Shown here one piece after another: positions 12,156 to 24,587 of a DNA stretch of 64,000 nt. Position numbers and translations under genes: made by a program. The notes beneath the pieces are model-generated. The model did not search any database. It was not told where the DNA came from and saw only the letters and a program-made list of their open reading frames with translations. Each line of letters begins with the position of its first letter. The stretch's first letter is position 1. This DNA is from Rhynchonema sp. JSB1_4 (taxonomy: Eukaryota; Nematoda; Chromadorea; Monhysterida; Xyalidae): assembly GCA_030248065.1 (NCBI GenBank), contig JASAMV010001186.1:1-64000 (forward strand). Reading direction: 5' to 3'.

Positions 12156-13994
12156 ATGCGACCATCGGCATTCGTCTCGCGGGCGCGCTTGCTGGTTGCC
12201 TTGTGCTTGGTGCACCAGTTGACTGATTCTGAAGCGGTAAGTAGGTCTGAAGCTGCATTACTTGTAGAAAGTCGCCTGTGAGAACAAGATCACTAAATAA
12301 CGTTTGCCTCTGCGTAGTCAATCTGCTGATTGATATTCATACGAAGTGATCAATCAAGTTCGTTTTTAGTAGACCCTTGGTTGTGATCGTATGGTTCTTA
12401 AAAATAGTTCATCAATTGTTGCAGCTCCACAAAGCAAAGTGCATCGAAGCGCGTGGTCAGTGCTTCGCGTACGATACACACGTCGCGGCGTCCAGTATTG
12501 ATGAGGCGATGCTTAACTTCGAGCCCCCGAATGCACCCGAAACGGCTGAATCGGCCAGGTGGGCTCACCGGCACGCTATCGCTGTCCCGCGGTCCTTCTA
12601 CTCACACGATGGTGGTGGTGGTGTGAAACATCATAGAAGACGCCCGCGTAGCAGTAGGTACTGTAACTAGTGCTAGGTGCTTCTAATACTAATATAGTCG
12701 CTTTTAATAATCAGATCAATTACTATTTCCGTTGTCGACTTTGAATGTGACTAATCATTTGTCCTGGATTGGTTATTGACTATTCTAATCCTAGTATACA
12801 TACCTAATGTCTTGGAAGCACCAGTCGTATGCCTCGTGACAATTTAGTTCCGCATTCATGCGGTCGCGTCACTAAGTTTTCAATAGTTCTCACTCATTTC
12901 TCGGATTTGCATATTACATTGCATTGCGCCAGTGACATTTCCAGATCTCCAAAGAACACAATCATTGAGCCCGCTATTGTTGGCAACAGATACAAAATTC
13001 CAACAACGACTGATGAGAAAAGAAAATTCAAGAGTCATCTTATCGCGTCCGACGGGGTAAACGGAGTTTCCCAGTAATTTTTTTTGCAAATCTTTCACAC
13101 AATTAATGTTGTGATTAAAATATCAGAAACCGGATCGCGATTGTGGCGCGGATGTCGACGAACAAACGTGTCGCGGATGTGCGTCGGCAATCATTGAGAC
13201 TGTTGAGGGTCAACTGAACCTGACACGACCCGATCCTATCTTCATGGCTTACTTGGAAAGAGAAAAGGAACGATTCCAAGTATCACGGGTAAGTCGTCTT
13301 AACCTTTGTCGAAAAAACTGTAGCGATCCAAGTTTTGTCTCGCGTGACGAACCTGAAAACTAAGCTCTCCCGCAAGATTGAGCTGATTTTCCATACAAAA
13401 CTTCCAGGCACAACACCATGCAGAGTTCTGGGTGTTGTTGCGCCTTCAAGACCGCTTTAGAATTTTTACGATTGAGAGCGATATTAAGATTGTTCGAAAT
13501 AAATTCAGCAACTACATATGGGTTCGGCATTGGTGCTCAACAAAGAGTCGAAAATGATACCCCCATTTAGCATCCTGAGGCGCGTTCCCGGATATTGAAT
13601 GACGACGATCGTGTAGAGCGACTGCGCTGTGATTATGTCGACACCCGGCCGGGGCCGATGGATGAACCGCAGCCAAAGGAAAGGAGTGAATGCGATTTGC
13701 ACAACGACAACATCATGAGTGGGTCCTTGTGGTTATACATGTACCTATTTTTGGCATGATTCATCGTTCAAAAATTGCCATACTGGCAGCACATAATATA
13801 CTGTACGTTCGTCACAGAATTGCAAGTGCGCCTGAAGCGAACCTATTGTTCAGCGACGCAAACAATACCAGAGGACCACCCTTATCACGGTCTTTGTGAT
13901 GTGCAATGGAAACTGCACGTGCTACATCCGAAATACACGCCAAATTACATCAATGAACATGCTTGTCTGCAAAGGACGAATTCATTATGTTGGA
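12156..13994 (+). CDS. Secreted Cys-rich protein, multi-exon; possible IL-17-type cytokine
   Basis: Exon 1 (12156-12236) encodes a signal peptide: basic start, then LLVALCLVHQL, ending at a GTAAGT donor. Exon 2 begins at 12425. Later exons 13127-13288, 13571-13718 and 13818-13994 join in consistent phase. The join from exon 2 to 13127 is not resolved: the obvious donor at 12658 is out of phase, so an exon or donor is missed. The mature part is rich in acidic and basic residues with spaced cysteines. The last exon has a Trp followed by a Pro, then a C-x(6)-C pair (W-x(8)-P-x(3)-P-x(6)-A-C), loosely like the C-terminal block of IL-17 family cytokines. That similarity is weak and unproven. The end is not certain: a donor at 13995 points to a further exon near the 25-bp repeat array. 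Confidence 0.5.
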
Positions 13995-14047
13995 GTGAGT
14001 TGCATTACGTTCAGGTTGTTGTGGTTAGGTGAAGAATGGTGATGGTG

Positions 14048-14326
14048 AAGCCCTGGGTTTATCTATTTTTAGAAGCCCTGGGTTTATCTATTTTTACAAG
14101 CCCTGGGTTTATCTATTTTTAGAAGCCCTGGGTTTATCTATTTTTAGAAGCCCTATTTTTAGAAGCCCTGGGTTTATCTATTTTTAGAAGCCCTGGGTTT
14201 ATCTATTTTTAGAAGCCCTGGGTTTATCTATTTTTAGAAGCCCTGGGTTTATCTATTTTTAGAAGCCCTGGGTTTATCTATTTTTAGAAGCCCTGGGTTT
14301 ATCTATTTTTAGAAGCCCTGGGTTCA
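14048..14326. repeat. 25-bp tandem repeat, about 11 copies
   Basis: The unit agccctgggtttatctattt plus ttaga is repeated head to tail with almost no divergence. One copy near 14150 is shortened by 13 bases. Low divergence implies recent expansion. It lies at the 3' edge of the secreted-protein gene, directly before a MITE. Confidence 0.95.
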
Positions 14327-14336
14327 TTTTTAACAA

Positions 14337-14564
14337 TGGGTGGAATTTTCGAAACGGTGTAAAGGTCAGTTGGGCGTAAAGGTCTGTGTAAAGTTCGGTC
14401 GAAAGCTCGGTCGGCGTAGCTCGGTGTAAACGTGAAACATTGCCTGTTATTAATGTGGAATGTTTCAAGTTTACACCGAGGTCTATCACACTGAGCTGTC
14501 GACCGAGCTTTCCACCGACCTTTACACCCAACTGACTTTTACACCGTTTCGAAAATATCACCCA
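14337..14564. mobile_element. MITE family A, copy 1 (228 bp, foldback)
   Basis: Both ends carry the inverted terminus tgggtggaattttcgaaacg, and the whole element folds back through imperfect arms rich in ggtgtaaa/tttacacc. There is no coding capacity; frames through it are chance. A nearly identical copy in reverse orientation is at 27384-27610, and a lone terminus is at 15963. The multiple dispersed copies with long inverted ends support a non-autonomous DNA transposon family. Confidence 0.85.
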
Positions 14565-15120
14565 ATGGCTGGAATTTACAAAACAAAGTCAAGCTCACCG
14601 TCAAGCTCAAGGTCAAAGTTCAACGTCAGATGTTTCGGCGTCACGCTGGCTCGTGCAGTAGACGCAATTTTCTAAACGAAGGGACAACTTTGACACATTA
14701 TTGTGCATGATTGGATGCGTTTCTCGGGATACTGTTATTTTAAGGACGTAGCACAAGCGTTTCAGAAGTTTATTTTTGTGTTATAATAATTTCTGACTAA
14801 TGGCATTCAAATAATGTGGCGATCATTGACCGCAGTCAAAATTTTTTGCACCTCCGTTGGTGATCTTCCATTCATTTCTTTGCCTCTTTTCAGAAATTCA
14901 TGAAACTCAGAAATACTCTCACAAAACGCTTCTGTTACGTCCCTATGGTAATATTTTGGCTAGATAAACATCCAGTTTTACACAATAATGCGTCAAAGTT
15001 GACCCTTCGTTTGGAAAATCGCGTCTGCTGCACGAGCCAGCGTGACGCCGAAACATCTGACGTTGAACTTTGACGTTGAGCTTGACGGTGAGCTTGACTT
15101 TGTTTTGTGAATTCCACCCA
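14565..15120. mobile_element. MITE family B (~556 bp, ~130-bp terminal inverted repeats)
   Basis: Left arm about 14565-14700 and right arm about 14985-15120 are close reverse complements, sharing caaagtcaagctcaccgtca and a long stretch after it. The ends resemble those of family A (tggaatt), and the element abuts family A copy 1 directly, so one may have inserted beside or into the other's end. The centre has no ORF. It is non-autonomous. Confidence 0.8.
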
Positions 15121-15960
15121 ATGTTCGAGGGGGTTCTAGCGTAGCGTTCATGTGGTCGATATGAACATTCTTGAGCAAGTTTGTACGCTGCATGTTCTGG
15201 ACTAAAGGATGCATATGTCATCGGATGGACACTATGGCTCGTCTGAGCCCATAGGCTTCAGTACTACCATGATGCAGGAGACAGGCATGCCATTCAGCGA
15301 TCCTGGCCACAAAGGCGACTTTTTGAGGCCAACTTGAGTCTGAATGGAGGTAGCCGTTTAACAGACGCTGCACAAATGCTTCAGACGGGCGAGGCGAGTG
15401 TCGACCCGTCTACCGATACGTGCTTGTGCAGGAACACGTCAACTACCATCAACTCGGCTCAGATCCGGTGTACAAGGAAACGTCCGTGTGTGTGCAACAA
15501 GGTTGTGAGTGCAGAATAAAGCCCGAACAGTGGGACGTTTTTAGAGACAACAATGGAAATGCTTGCTCTTGATAATTGGAGTTGTAGTGATACGTTTATC
15601 AAAAAAGTACAGATAATACTGTGTACAAAACTGCTATTGGTCACACAATGACTATATAAGAATTCATCAAATCAATCCTGATTTTCACGTTCAGTCACTC
15701 TTAACCACTGTGCTATTTGTGATTCTCACAAAACATTAGACTGGAATAAATTGGCAGATCGACCACGTTGCCGCAGGTCTGAAACATTCTGCTTTACCAA
15801 ATTGCTTGTGCAGGGATCACACACACCGCAACGTCATTACCCCGTCACTTTGGCCTCTTTACGATCAGAAAATTTGACCAATTCTTTAAAGTCATTTAGG
15901 GCAACAATAACTTGTTCTGAAAATAAATTACACTGTTTTCTGAGATGTTCCAGTGCTTCA
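15121..15960. other. No supported gene
   Basis: Unique-looking sequence between MITE B and the satellite. Only short overlapping frames; no motif, repeat or RNA gene recognised. Confidence 0.4.
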
Positions 15961-15962
15961 AT

Positions 15963-15995
15963 AGGGTGGAATTTTCGAAGCGGTATAAAGGTCAG
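15963..15995. repeat. Isolated MITE family A terminus beside the satellite
   Basis: The string gggtggaattttcgaagcgg and following ggtcagg match the end of MITE family A, but no second end follows. The satellite array begins within about 20 bases. This could be the broken end of a MITE in which the satellite arose or inserted. Confidence 0.6.
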
Positions 15996-16014
15996 GCTTG
16001 AACGTCAGGTTGTG

Positions 16015-19000
16015 TGGGAAAGTCAGTGAGAGCAAAGAAATCCAAATAAATTGCGCTGGAGGTGGCTATCACCCACAGCTTGCAAATTGGCTGGAGCAGG
16101 GTTACCAGAATAAACTTTGGCCTCTGAACGTCTGTTTGTTTCTTTAAAATCAGCGAGAGCAAAGAAATCCGAATAAATTGCACTGGAGGTTGCCATCACC
16201 CACTGCTTGCAAATTGGCTGGAGCAGGATTACCAGAGTAAACTTTGGCCTCTGAACGTCTGTGTTTGTTTCTTTAAGGTCAGTGAGAGCAAAGAACTCCG
16301 AATAAATTACACCGGCGGTAGCCATCACCCACTGCTTGCAAATTGGCTGGAGCAGGGATACCGGGATAAACTTTGGCCACTGAACGTCTGTTTGTTTCTT
16401 TAAAGTCAGCGAGAGCAAAGAAATCTGAATAAATTGCACTGCAGGTGGCCATCACCCACTGCTTTCAAATTGGCTGGAGCAGGGTTACCAGAATTAACTT
16501 TGGCCTCTGAACGTCTGTTTGTTTCTTTAAAGTCAGCGAGGGCAAAGAACTCCGAATAAATTACACTGGCGGTGGCCATCACCCACTGCTTGCAAACTGG
16601 GTGGAGCAGGGATACCGGGATAAACTTTGGCCACTGAACCTCTGTTTGTTTGTTTAAAGTCAGCGAGAGCAAAGAAATCCGAATAAATTGCACTGCAGGT
16701 GGCCATCACCCACAGCTTGCAAATTGGCTGGAGCAGGGATACCAGAATAAACTTTGGCCTCTGAACGTCTGTTTGTTTCTTCAAAATCAGCGAGAGCAAA
16801 GAAATCCGAATAAATTGCACAGGCGGTAGCCATCACCCACTGCTTGCAAATTGGCTGGAGCAGGGTTACCAGAATAAAATTTGGCCTCTGAACGTCTGTT
16901 TGTTTCTTTAAGGTCAGCGAGAGCAAAGAACTCCGAATAAATTGCACTGGCGGTAGCCATCACCCACTGCTTGCAAACTGGGTGGAGCAGGGATACCGGG
17001 ATAAACTTTGGCCACTGAACCTCTGTTTGTCTGTTTAAAGTCAGCGAGAGCAAAGAAATCTAAATAATTGCCACTGCAGGTGGCCATCACCCACAGATTC
17101 GCAAATTGGCTGGAGCTGGGATACCAGAATAAACTTTGGCCTCTGAACGTCGGTTTGTTTCTTTAAAATCAGCGAGAAGCATAGAAATCCGAATAAATCC
17201 AGCACTGGCGGTAGCCATCACCCACTGGTTTGCAAATTGGCTGGAAGGAGAACGGTTACCAGAATAAACTTTGGCCTCTGGACGTCTGTTTCGTTCTTCT
17301 AAAGTCACAAAGAGCAAGAAACTCTGACCCAATCCCACTGGTGAAAGTGATTAGCCACCATGGCTTCAAATTGGCTGGAGAAGGGCTGTTCTGGTGTAAG
17401 GGTGGGCCTCGGCAGGTCTGGGTTTGTTCGTGTCCTCAGAGTCAGCCAGAGCAAAAAACTCCAGAGCAAATTGCACTGCTTGAAGCCACTCACTCACTGC
17501 TTGCAAATTGGCTGAAGCAGGGTTACGATAAATAAACTTCTGGCCTCTGAAGCGATTGTGTTTGTTTCTTTTAAGTTAGCTAATAATAAATAAATAATTT
17601 TATAGTCGCACTAGCAGGTAGCCATCAGTATCACCGCTTGATAATTGGCTGGTACAAGGGGGCAGATACCGGCACAAACTTCTGCTATTAAATGTTTACC
17701 TTTGTTTTAGTTTAGCTAGAGCAAAATCCAGCAAGTTCACTTGCAGCTGCCATCATCTTGATAGTTTGCGAATTGGTTGTAGTAGGTATACCAAGAAGGA
17801 AACTTTTGCTTTTTTAAGTGTTGGTTTGCTTCTTTAAACTCAGCGACAGCAAGGAACTCCTGATCAATTGCACCTGGCGGTATCTATCATCTTACCGCTT
17901 GAAAATTGGTTGTATTAGGCTTACGAATATAAACTTCTGTTCTTCTAAACGTTGTTTGTTTTCTTTAAACTTAGTGAGACAAATACCTCTTTAATAATTC
18001 GCATGTAAGGCATACCGCCATCTACTTTATCACTGCTTCCTCTAATTGGCTCCCAGCAAGTAACGTTGTTAGAATAAACTTTTTCCATCGTAACGCTCTG
18101 TGTTTGTTTTTTTAAACTCAACGACAACAAAGAAATGTGATAAAAATTGCATCTTGCACTTGCCAATTTATATCAGTTGTTTTGTAATTGGCTGGAGCAG
18201 TAACGACCTAATATAAACTTCTGCTTTTTAAAGCGTCGTGCTTTGTTTTGAAAAATCAGTGAGGTTAAGTACATGGTGGAGTAAATTGCAACTGGCACTT
18301 CAACATGACTCACGCCAAGTTGGATAATTCGCTTAGAGGTTATCGAGATAAACTTCTGACTTTTAATGTTTGTTTTGTTTTTTTAAATTCAGCTAAATAA
18401 AGGAAAATAAATCAGATTAATTGGGCACTGGCGAAGTGGATTGACATACCGCTCTGTAATTGCTGAAAAGAGGTTACGGACAAAGTAACTTCTGCCTTTG
18501 TGAATTTCTGTTCTTTTGTCTTCTTTATTTAAAGCTAAAATAATAATTTTAATAAATTGCCCACTATTTTTCGGCAGTCAGCCTATGATCTAACTTAGCC
18601 TCTGAATGGCTGCCCCCCCGCCCCCAGCCAGCGCGAGCAATAATTTTTAATACCACGGCGAGTCATTACCTCACTGCTTGCATTATCTGCTGATCAGCCA
18701 GCAGATTGCATAACTTCTGTCTATGAATGTTTTTGTTCTGTTTCTTTAAAGTCAAGCGAGAGCAAAGAAATCTCAATAACTTGCATGGCGGATAGCCATT
18801 AGCTCACTTGCTTGGCAATTGGCTCGAGCAAGGCTATACCGAATAAAACTTCTGCTTTTAAAATGTCTGTTTTTGTTTTTTTTCAAGGTTAGTGACAAAG
18901 AATCTTTGCAACAATGTCGCCACTTGGTGTGTTAATTGATCGGTTTCGCCTTCCAGTTTGCTGAATAAAGACGACGATAATTAACTTCTGCTTCTAACGC

Positions 19001-22000
19001 TTGTTTGTTTCTTTTTCAAAGTCAGCGCAAGGGAAATAACTCTGAATAATCACACTTGCGGTAGCCATTATCAGTTGCTTTTAAATAACCTGTATAAGGT
19101 ATAGTGGGTATAAACTTCTGGGGGCGATTAAAGTTGGTCCGCTTCGTCAAAGTCAGCGAGAGCAAAGAAATCGATATAATCGCTGAGGTGGCCATCACCC
19201 ACAGCTTGAATTGTTGTGTATAGGTATACTAATAGAAAAACTTTGGCCTCTGAACGTCTGTTTGTTCTCTTCGAAAAAATCAGCGAGAGCAAAGAAATCC
19301 GAATAAATTGCACTGGCGGTAGCCATCACCCACTGCTTACAAATTGGCTGGAGCAGGGTTACCAGAATAAACTTTGGCCTCTGAACGTCTGTGTTTGTTT
19401 CTTTAAAGTCAGCGAGAGCAAAGAACTCCGAATAAATCGCACTAGCAGTAGCCATCACCCACTGCTTGCAAATTGGCTGGAGCAGGGATACCGGGATAAA
19501 CTTTGGCCACTGAACGTCTGTTTGTTTGTTTAAAGTCAGCGAGAGCAAAGAAATCCGAATAAATTGCACTGCAGGTGGCCATCACCCACAGTTTGCGAAT
19601 TGGCTGGAGCAGGGATACCAGAATAAACTTTGGCCTCTGAGCGTCTGTTTGTTTCTTTAAAATCAGCGAGAGCAAAGAACTCCGAATAAATTGCACTGGC
19701 GGTAGCCATCACCCACTGCTTGCAAATTGGCTGGAGCAGGGTTACCAGAATAAACTTTGGCCTCTGAACGTCTGTTTGTTTCTTTAAGGTCAGCGAGAGC
19801 AAAGAACTCCGAATAAATTGCACTGGCGGTAGCCATCACCCACTGCTTTCAAATTGGCTGGAGCAGGGTTACCAGAATAAACCTTGGCATCTGAACGTCT
19901 GTTTGTTTCTTTAAAGTCAGCGAGAGCAAAGAACTCCGAATAAATTGCACTGGCGGTAGCCATCACCCACTGCTTGCAAATTGGCTGGAGCAGGGTTACC
20001 AGAATAAACTTTGGCCTCTGAACGTCTGTGTTTGTTTCTTTAAAGTCAGCGAGAGCAAAGAAATCCGAATAAATTGCACTGCAGGTGGCCATCACCCACA
20101 GCTTGCAAATTGGCTGGAGCAGGGATACCGGGATAAACTTTGGCCACTGAACGTCTGTTTGTTTCTTTAAAGTCAGCGAGAGCAAAGAAATCCGAATAAA
20201 TTGCACTGGCGGTAGCCATCACCCACTGCTTGCAAATTGGCTGGAGCAGGGTTACCAGAATAAACTTTGGCCTCTGAACGTCTGTTTGTTTCTTTAAAAT
20301 CAGCGAGAGCAAAGAACTCCGGATAAATTGCACTGGCGGTAGCCATCACCCACTGCTTTCAAATTGGCTGGAGCAGGGTTACCAGAATTAACTTTGGCCT
20401 CTGAACGTCTGTTTGTTTCTTTAAAGTCAGCGAGAGCAAAGAACTCCGAATAAGAAATCGAACGCACTAGCAGTAGCCATCACCCACTGCTTGCAAATTG
20501 GCTGGAGCAGGGTTACCGGAAGAGACTGTGGCCTCTGAACGTCTGTTTGTTTCTTTAAAGTCAGCGAGAGCAAAGAACTCCGAATAAATTGCACTGGCAG
20601 TAGCCATCACCCACTGCTTGCAAATTGGCTGGAGCAGGGTTACCAGAATAAACTTTGGCCTCTGAACGTCTGTGTTTGTTTCTTTAAAGTCAGCGAGAGT
20701 AAAGAAATGCGAGTAAATTGCACTGCAGGTGGCCATCACCCACAGCTTGCAAATTGGCTGGAGCAGGGTTACCAGAATAAACTTTGGCCTCTGAACGTCT
20801 GTTTGTTTCTTTAAAGTCAGCGAGAGGAAAGAAATCCGAATAAATTGCACTGGCGGTAGCCATCACATACTGCTTGCAAATTGGCTGGAGCAGGGTTACC
20901 AGAATAAACTTTGGCCTCTGAACGTCTGTTTGTTTCTTTAAAGTCAGCGAGAGCAAAGAACTCCGAATAAATTGCACTGGCGGTAGCCATCACCCACTGC
21001 TTTCAAATTGGCTGGAGCAGGGTTACCAGAATAAACCTTGGCATCTGAACGTCTGTTTGTTTCTTTAAAGTCAGCGAGAGCAAAGAACTCCGAATAAATT
21101 GCACGGGAGGTAGCCATCCCCCACTGCTTGCAAATTTGCTGGAGCAGGGTTACCAGTATAAACTTTGGCCTCTGAACGTCTGTTTGTTTCTTTAAAGTCA
21201 GCGAGAGCAAAGAAATCCGAATATTCTTGGCGGTAGCCATCACATACTGCTTGCAAATTGGCTGGAGCAGGGTTACCAGAATAAACTTTGGCCTCTGAAC
21301 GTCTGTTTGTTTCTTTAAAGTCAGCGAGAGCAAAGAACTCCGACTAATTGCACTGGCAGTAGCCATCACCCACTGCTTGCAAACTGGCTGGAGCAGGGAG
21401 CAAAGAACTCCGAATAAATTACACCGGCGGTAGCCATCACCCACTGCTTGCAAATTGGCTGGAGCAGGGATACCGGGATAAACTTTGGCCACTGAACGTC
21501 TGTTTGTTTCTTTAAAGTCAGCGAGAGCAAAGAACTCCGAATAAATCGCACTAGCAGTAGCCATCACCCACAGTTTGCGAATTGGCTGGAGCAGGGATCC
21601 CAGAATAAACATTGGCCTCTGAGCGTATGTTTGTTTCTTTATAATCAGCGAGAGCTAAGCTCTCCGTATATATTGCACTGGCGGTAGCCATCACCCACTG
21701 CTTGCAAATTGGCTGGAGCAGGGTTACCAGAATAAACTTTGGCCTCTGAACGTCTGTTTGTTTCTTTAAAGTCAGCGAGAGCAAAGAACTCCGAATAAAT
21801 CGCACTAGCAGTAGCCATCACCCACTGCTTGCAAACTGGCTGGAGCAGGGTTACCAGAATAAACTTTGGCCTCTGAACGTCTGTTTGTTTGTTTAAAGTC
21901 AGCGAGAGCAAAGAAATCCGAATAAATTACACTGCAGGTGGCCATCACGCACAGCTTGCAAATTGGCTGGAGCAGCGATACCGGGATAAACTTTGGCCTC

Positions 22001-22044
22001 TGAACGTCTGTTTGTTTGTTTAAAGTCAGCGAGAGCAAAGAATG
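16015..22044. repeat. Satellite array, 127-bp monomer, about 47 direct copies
   Basis: Head-to-tail units of about 127 bp, each with agtcagcgagagcaaagaa, a tagccatcacccactgcttg block, aaattggctggagcaggg and a gaacgtctgtttgtttcttt block. Variants recur: ggttaccagaataaac versus ggataccgggataaac, and gtctgtttg versus gtctgtgtttg. This suggests a higher-order pattern. Because 127 is not a multiple of three, frames crossing monomers reach up to 222 codons on the minus strand. They are periodic artefacts, not genes. Confidence 0.95.
17290..19120. repeat. Degenerate core of the 127-bp satellite
   Basis: Within the array the monomers here remain recognisable but carry many small insertions, deletions and substitutions, with extra A/T runs. 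Sequence before and after is highly homogeneous. Old decayed monomers normally sit at array edges, so a decayed centre is unusual. It may be an unpolished read segment bridging the array, or a true older core. Confidence 0.75.
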
Positions 22045-22895
22045 GCGATGGCTACCGCCAGTGTAATTTATTCGGAGTTCTTTTGTCACTAACTTTAAAC
22101 AAACAAACAGACGTTCACCGATTAATCCCGGTATCCCTGCTCCACCCCAGTTGCAAGCTGTGCGTGATGGCCACCTGCATCATTTATTATTCGGATTTCT
22201 TTGCTCTCGCTGACTTTGAGGGTCGACGCGGAGCGTTCACCGCCGAACTATCCGGTATCCCTGCTCCGGCCGATTATGATGGCCACATGCAGTGCGATTT
22301 ATTGATTTATTTTGCTCTCGTGATTTTAAACAAACAAACAGACGTTCAGTGGCCGAACCAGTCCCCTCCTTCAGCCAATTTGCAAAGTGATGGCCACCTG
22401 CAGTGCAATTTTTTTTCGGATTTTTTTGCTCTCGCTGATTTTCAATACGTTCAGTGGCCGAAGTTTACTGCCGTATCCCTGCTCCAGCCAATTTGCAAGT
22501 TGTGGGTGATGGTCACCTGCAGTGCAATTTATTCGGATTTCTTTGCTCTCGCTGACTTTAAGCAAACAAACAGACGTTCAGTGGCCAAAGTTTATCCCGG
22601 TATCCCTGCTCCACCCAGTTTGCAAGCAGTGGGTGATGGCTACCGGCAGTGTAATTTATTCGAATTTCTTTGCTCTCACTGACTTTAAACAAATAAACAG
22701 ACGTTCAGAGGCCAACGTTTATCCCGGTATCCCTGCTCCAGCCAATTTGCAAGCTGTGGGTGACGGCCACCTGTAGTGCAATTTATTCGGAGTTCTTTGT
22801 TCTCGCTGACTTTAAAGAAACAAACAGACGTTCAGAGGCCAAGTTTATCCCGGTATCCCTGATCCAACCAATTTGCAAGCAGTGGGTGATGACTG
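22045..22895. repeat. Inverted block of the 127-bp satellite (~6.7 copies)
   Basis: At about 22045 the monomer orientation flips: the sequence becomes the reverse complement of the preceding units and continues so to about 22895. The first part (22090-22450) has many indels; the rest is homogeneous. The flip creates a large palindromic junction. Confidence 0.9.
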
Positions 22896-22910
22896 CTTCC
22901 AGCGCAGTCC

Positions 22911-23226
22911 AATCTACTGAACCAATCAGCCGTATCCTCTTTGCTGGCAAGTCGATTGGCATGGACTTGGTATAGACTTGGCAAAGACGGCATGGACTTA
23001 ATGTAAAACCAGCGAAGTATCGAAGGTTAACTCAGCTTATGCGGCACAGCAGGGCATCGAATTTTCTGTCGTTCTGCTCCTTATGACAAAATGTTTTGGC
23101 TCCGTGAAACATCACGGAGCACTCAATTGAAAATCAATCTACTGAATCTATCAGTCGTATCAACTTTGCTGGCAAGTCGATTGACATGGACTTGGAATAG
23201 ACTTGGCAAAGACTTGGCATGGACTC
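22911..23226. repeat. Diverged direct repeat pair (~90 bp)
   Basis: 22911-22996 and 23133-23226 share tgctggcaagtcgattg and atggacttgg blocks in the same order with moderate divergence. This is a short local duplication next to the satellite end. No coding sense. Confidence 0.7.
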
Positions 23227-24375
23227 GGCCATACGCACAAACAGCGTTAGAGTCCAATACTGACTTTTTCGTTTTCTTTTATATGAAAGACACAATGCGT
23301 GCAACATCAGCCAGCTGTGTGTCTGTGGCTGTGTGTTGTATCCTGTGCTTGTGCCCAACATGTGTCACACACATTCATACTCACACATGGCCAGCTGATG
23401 TTGCACACATGTATTTATTTTTTGTAAAAAACAAACAAAGCTGTCTTGGTCTAGCGCGTGGTGTGTGTACTGTGTATTACACACCAGCACTCAACCACAG
23501 ACACAGATGGCCAACTGGCTGATGTTGCACGAAATTATATAAAAACAAACAAACGAAAATCAGTTTCTGATTTTAACGCAGCTTGTGCGTATGCCCATAT
23601 CAGGCAAGTCCATGCGGTCCGAGGGCAACACTTCATTCCGTGTCAATACTTCATTTGAGAACAAAGTTCATGCGAGTCAACACTTCATGTGAAGTCTGAA
23701 ACACTTCATGTGAATGTGACACAACGGTTCATGCCATGGAGTGTTGTCTCACCTATGCCACCGTACCCAAGCAGAACACTTCACGTCTGCGCGTGTGGGG
23801 TGCACCTGTAACCAAGGGCAACGTGTAAACAAGCAACTGTACAGTATGTTGCACTGGGCACCAGTAAAACAGTTATTCAATTTTCAGGGCCATGTGACTT
23901 TACTTTTGCTGCGTGTACGCAGCTGCTCATGCTCATTTTTTCCGAAATAATCCGGTCAACCTGCGTGTAATAATGCTGCGGGTTTCTGGTGGCCCGTTTC
24001 TACTTGTTTCACAGAAGGACGGTGCACCAGGTAATCGTCAGTGCGGATGCACCAGAAGGCCAACCGCAAAAACACATACGAGCTGGTTTTGTGATACGAT
24101 ATTGCTCTTGTTATTGTTGTATTGTTAACACTTGGTGTATGTAGTTTGGGTTGGCTACAGTTTGCATGCCATTGTGCTCTAACATGATAACAGAAGCATC
24201 CTTCGTACGGTATTGTCAGAGTGTCATCGTCAGTGTGAACCTAGTGTGACTCAGAATGAAGAACACATACAACAGACACAATAAGAAAGTACGTATAGTC
24301 CGCCCACCAGCTCATGGCACTTTGTGTTGCTGCTGACTGATTTGTTCCCTTCCTCCACGTTCTAATGAAAGAGAA
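23227..24375. other. No supported gene
   Basis: Contains short repeated phrases such as ccagctgatgttgc, its variants and acttcatgtgaa, but no gene, RNA or complete element that I can support. Confidence 0.4.
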
Positions 24376-24380
24376 ATTGA

Positions 24381-24567
24381 TGTTGTGACAACTTTGTGTG
24401 GGCTAATGTTGTGACTAGGCAGCATGTGAGCTTAGAACACTCACATGACTGATAACAGCTTATGAATGCTTATAATGTGTGATCTTACGTTGCATGTTCA
24501 GTTGCAGTGCAGTTCGGAATCGTGTATTTTGTGAATATATAAAATGTATCTTTCTTTCGTCGCGACA
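24381..24567 (+). repeat. 5' LTR (187 bp)
   Basis: Begins TGTTGTGACA and ends CGCGACA. It matches the 3' LTR closely over the first ~150 bases and diverges by small indels near the end, so the insertion is fairly young but not brand new. Confidence 0.9.
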
Positions 24568-24569
24568 TG

Positions 24570-24587
24570 TGGCATAACCTGATCGAG
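24570..24587 (+). promoter_or_regulatory. tRNA primer binding site
   Basis: TGGCATAACCTGATCGAG begins with the TGG expected opposite a tRNA 3' CCA end, 2 nt downstream of the 5' LTR. I did not determine which tRNA it matches. Confidence 0.65.

Noticed and set aside
20944..21612. 222-codon minus-strand frame and many 95-codon look-alikes in 16-22 kb
   Set aside because: They repeat with the 127-bp satellite period and arise only because monomers happen to lack stops in rotating frames.
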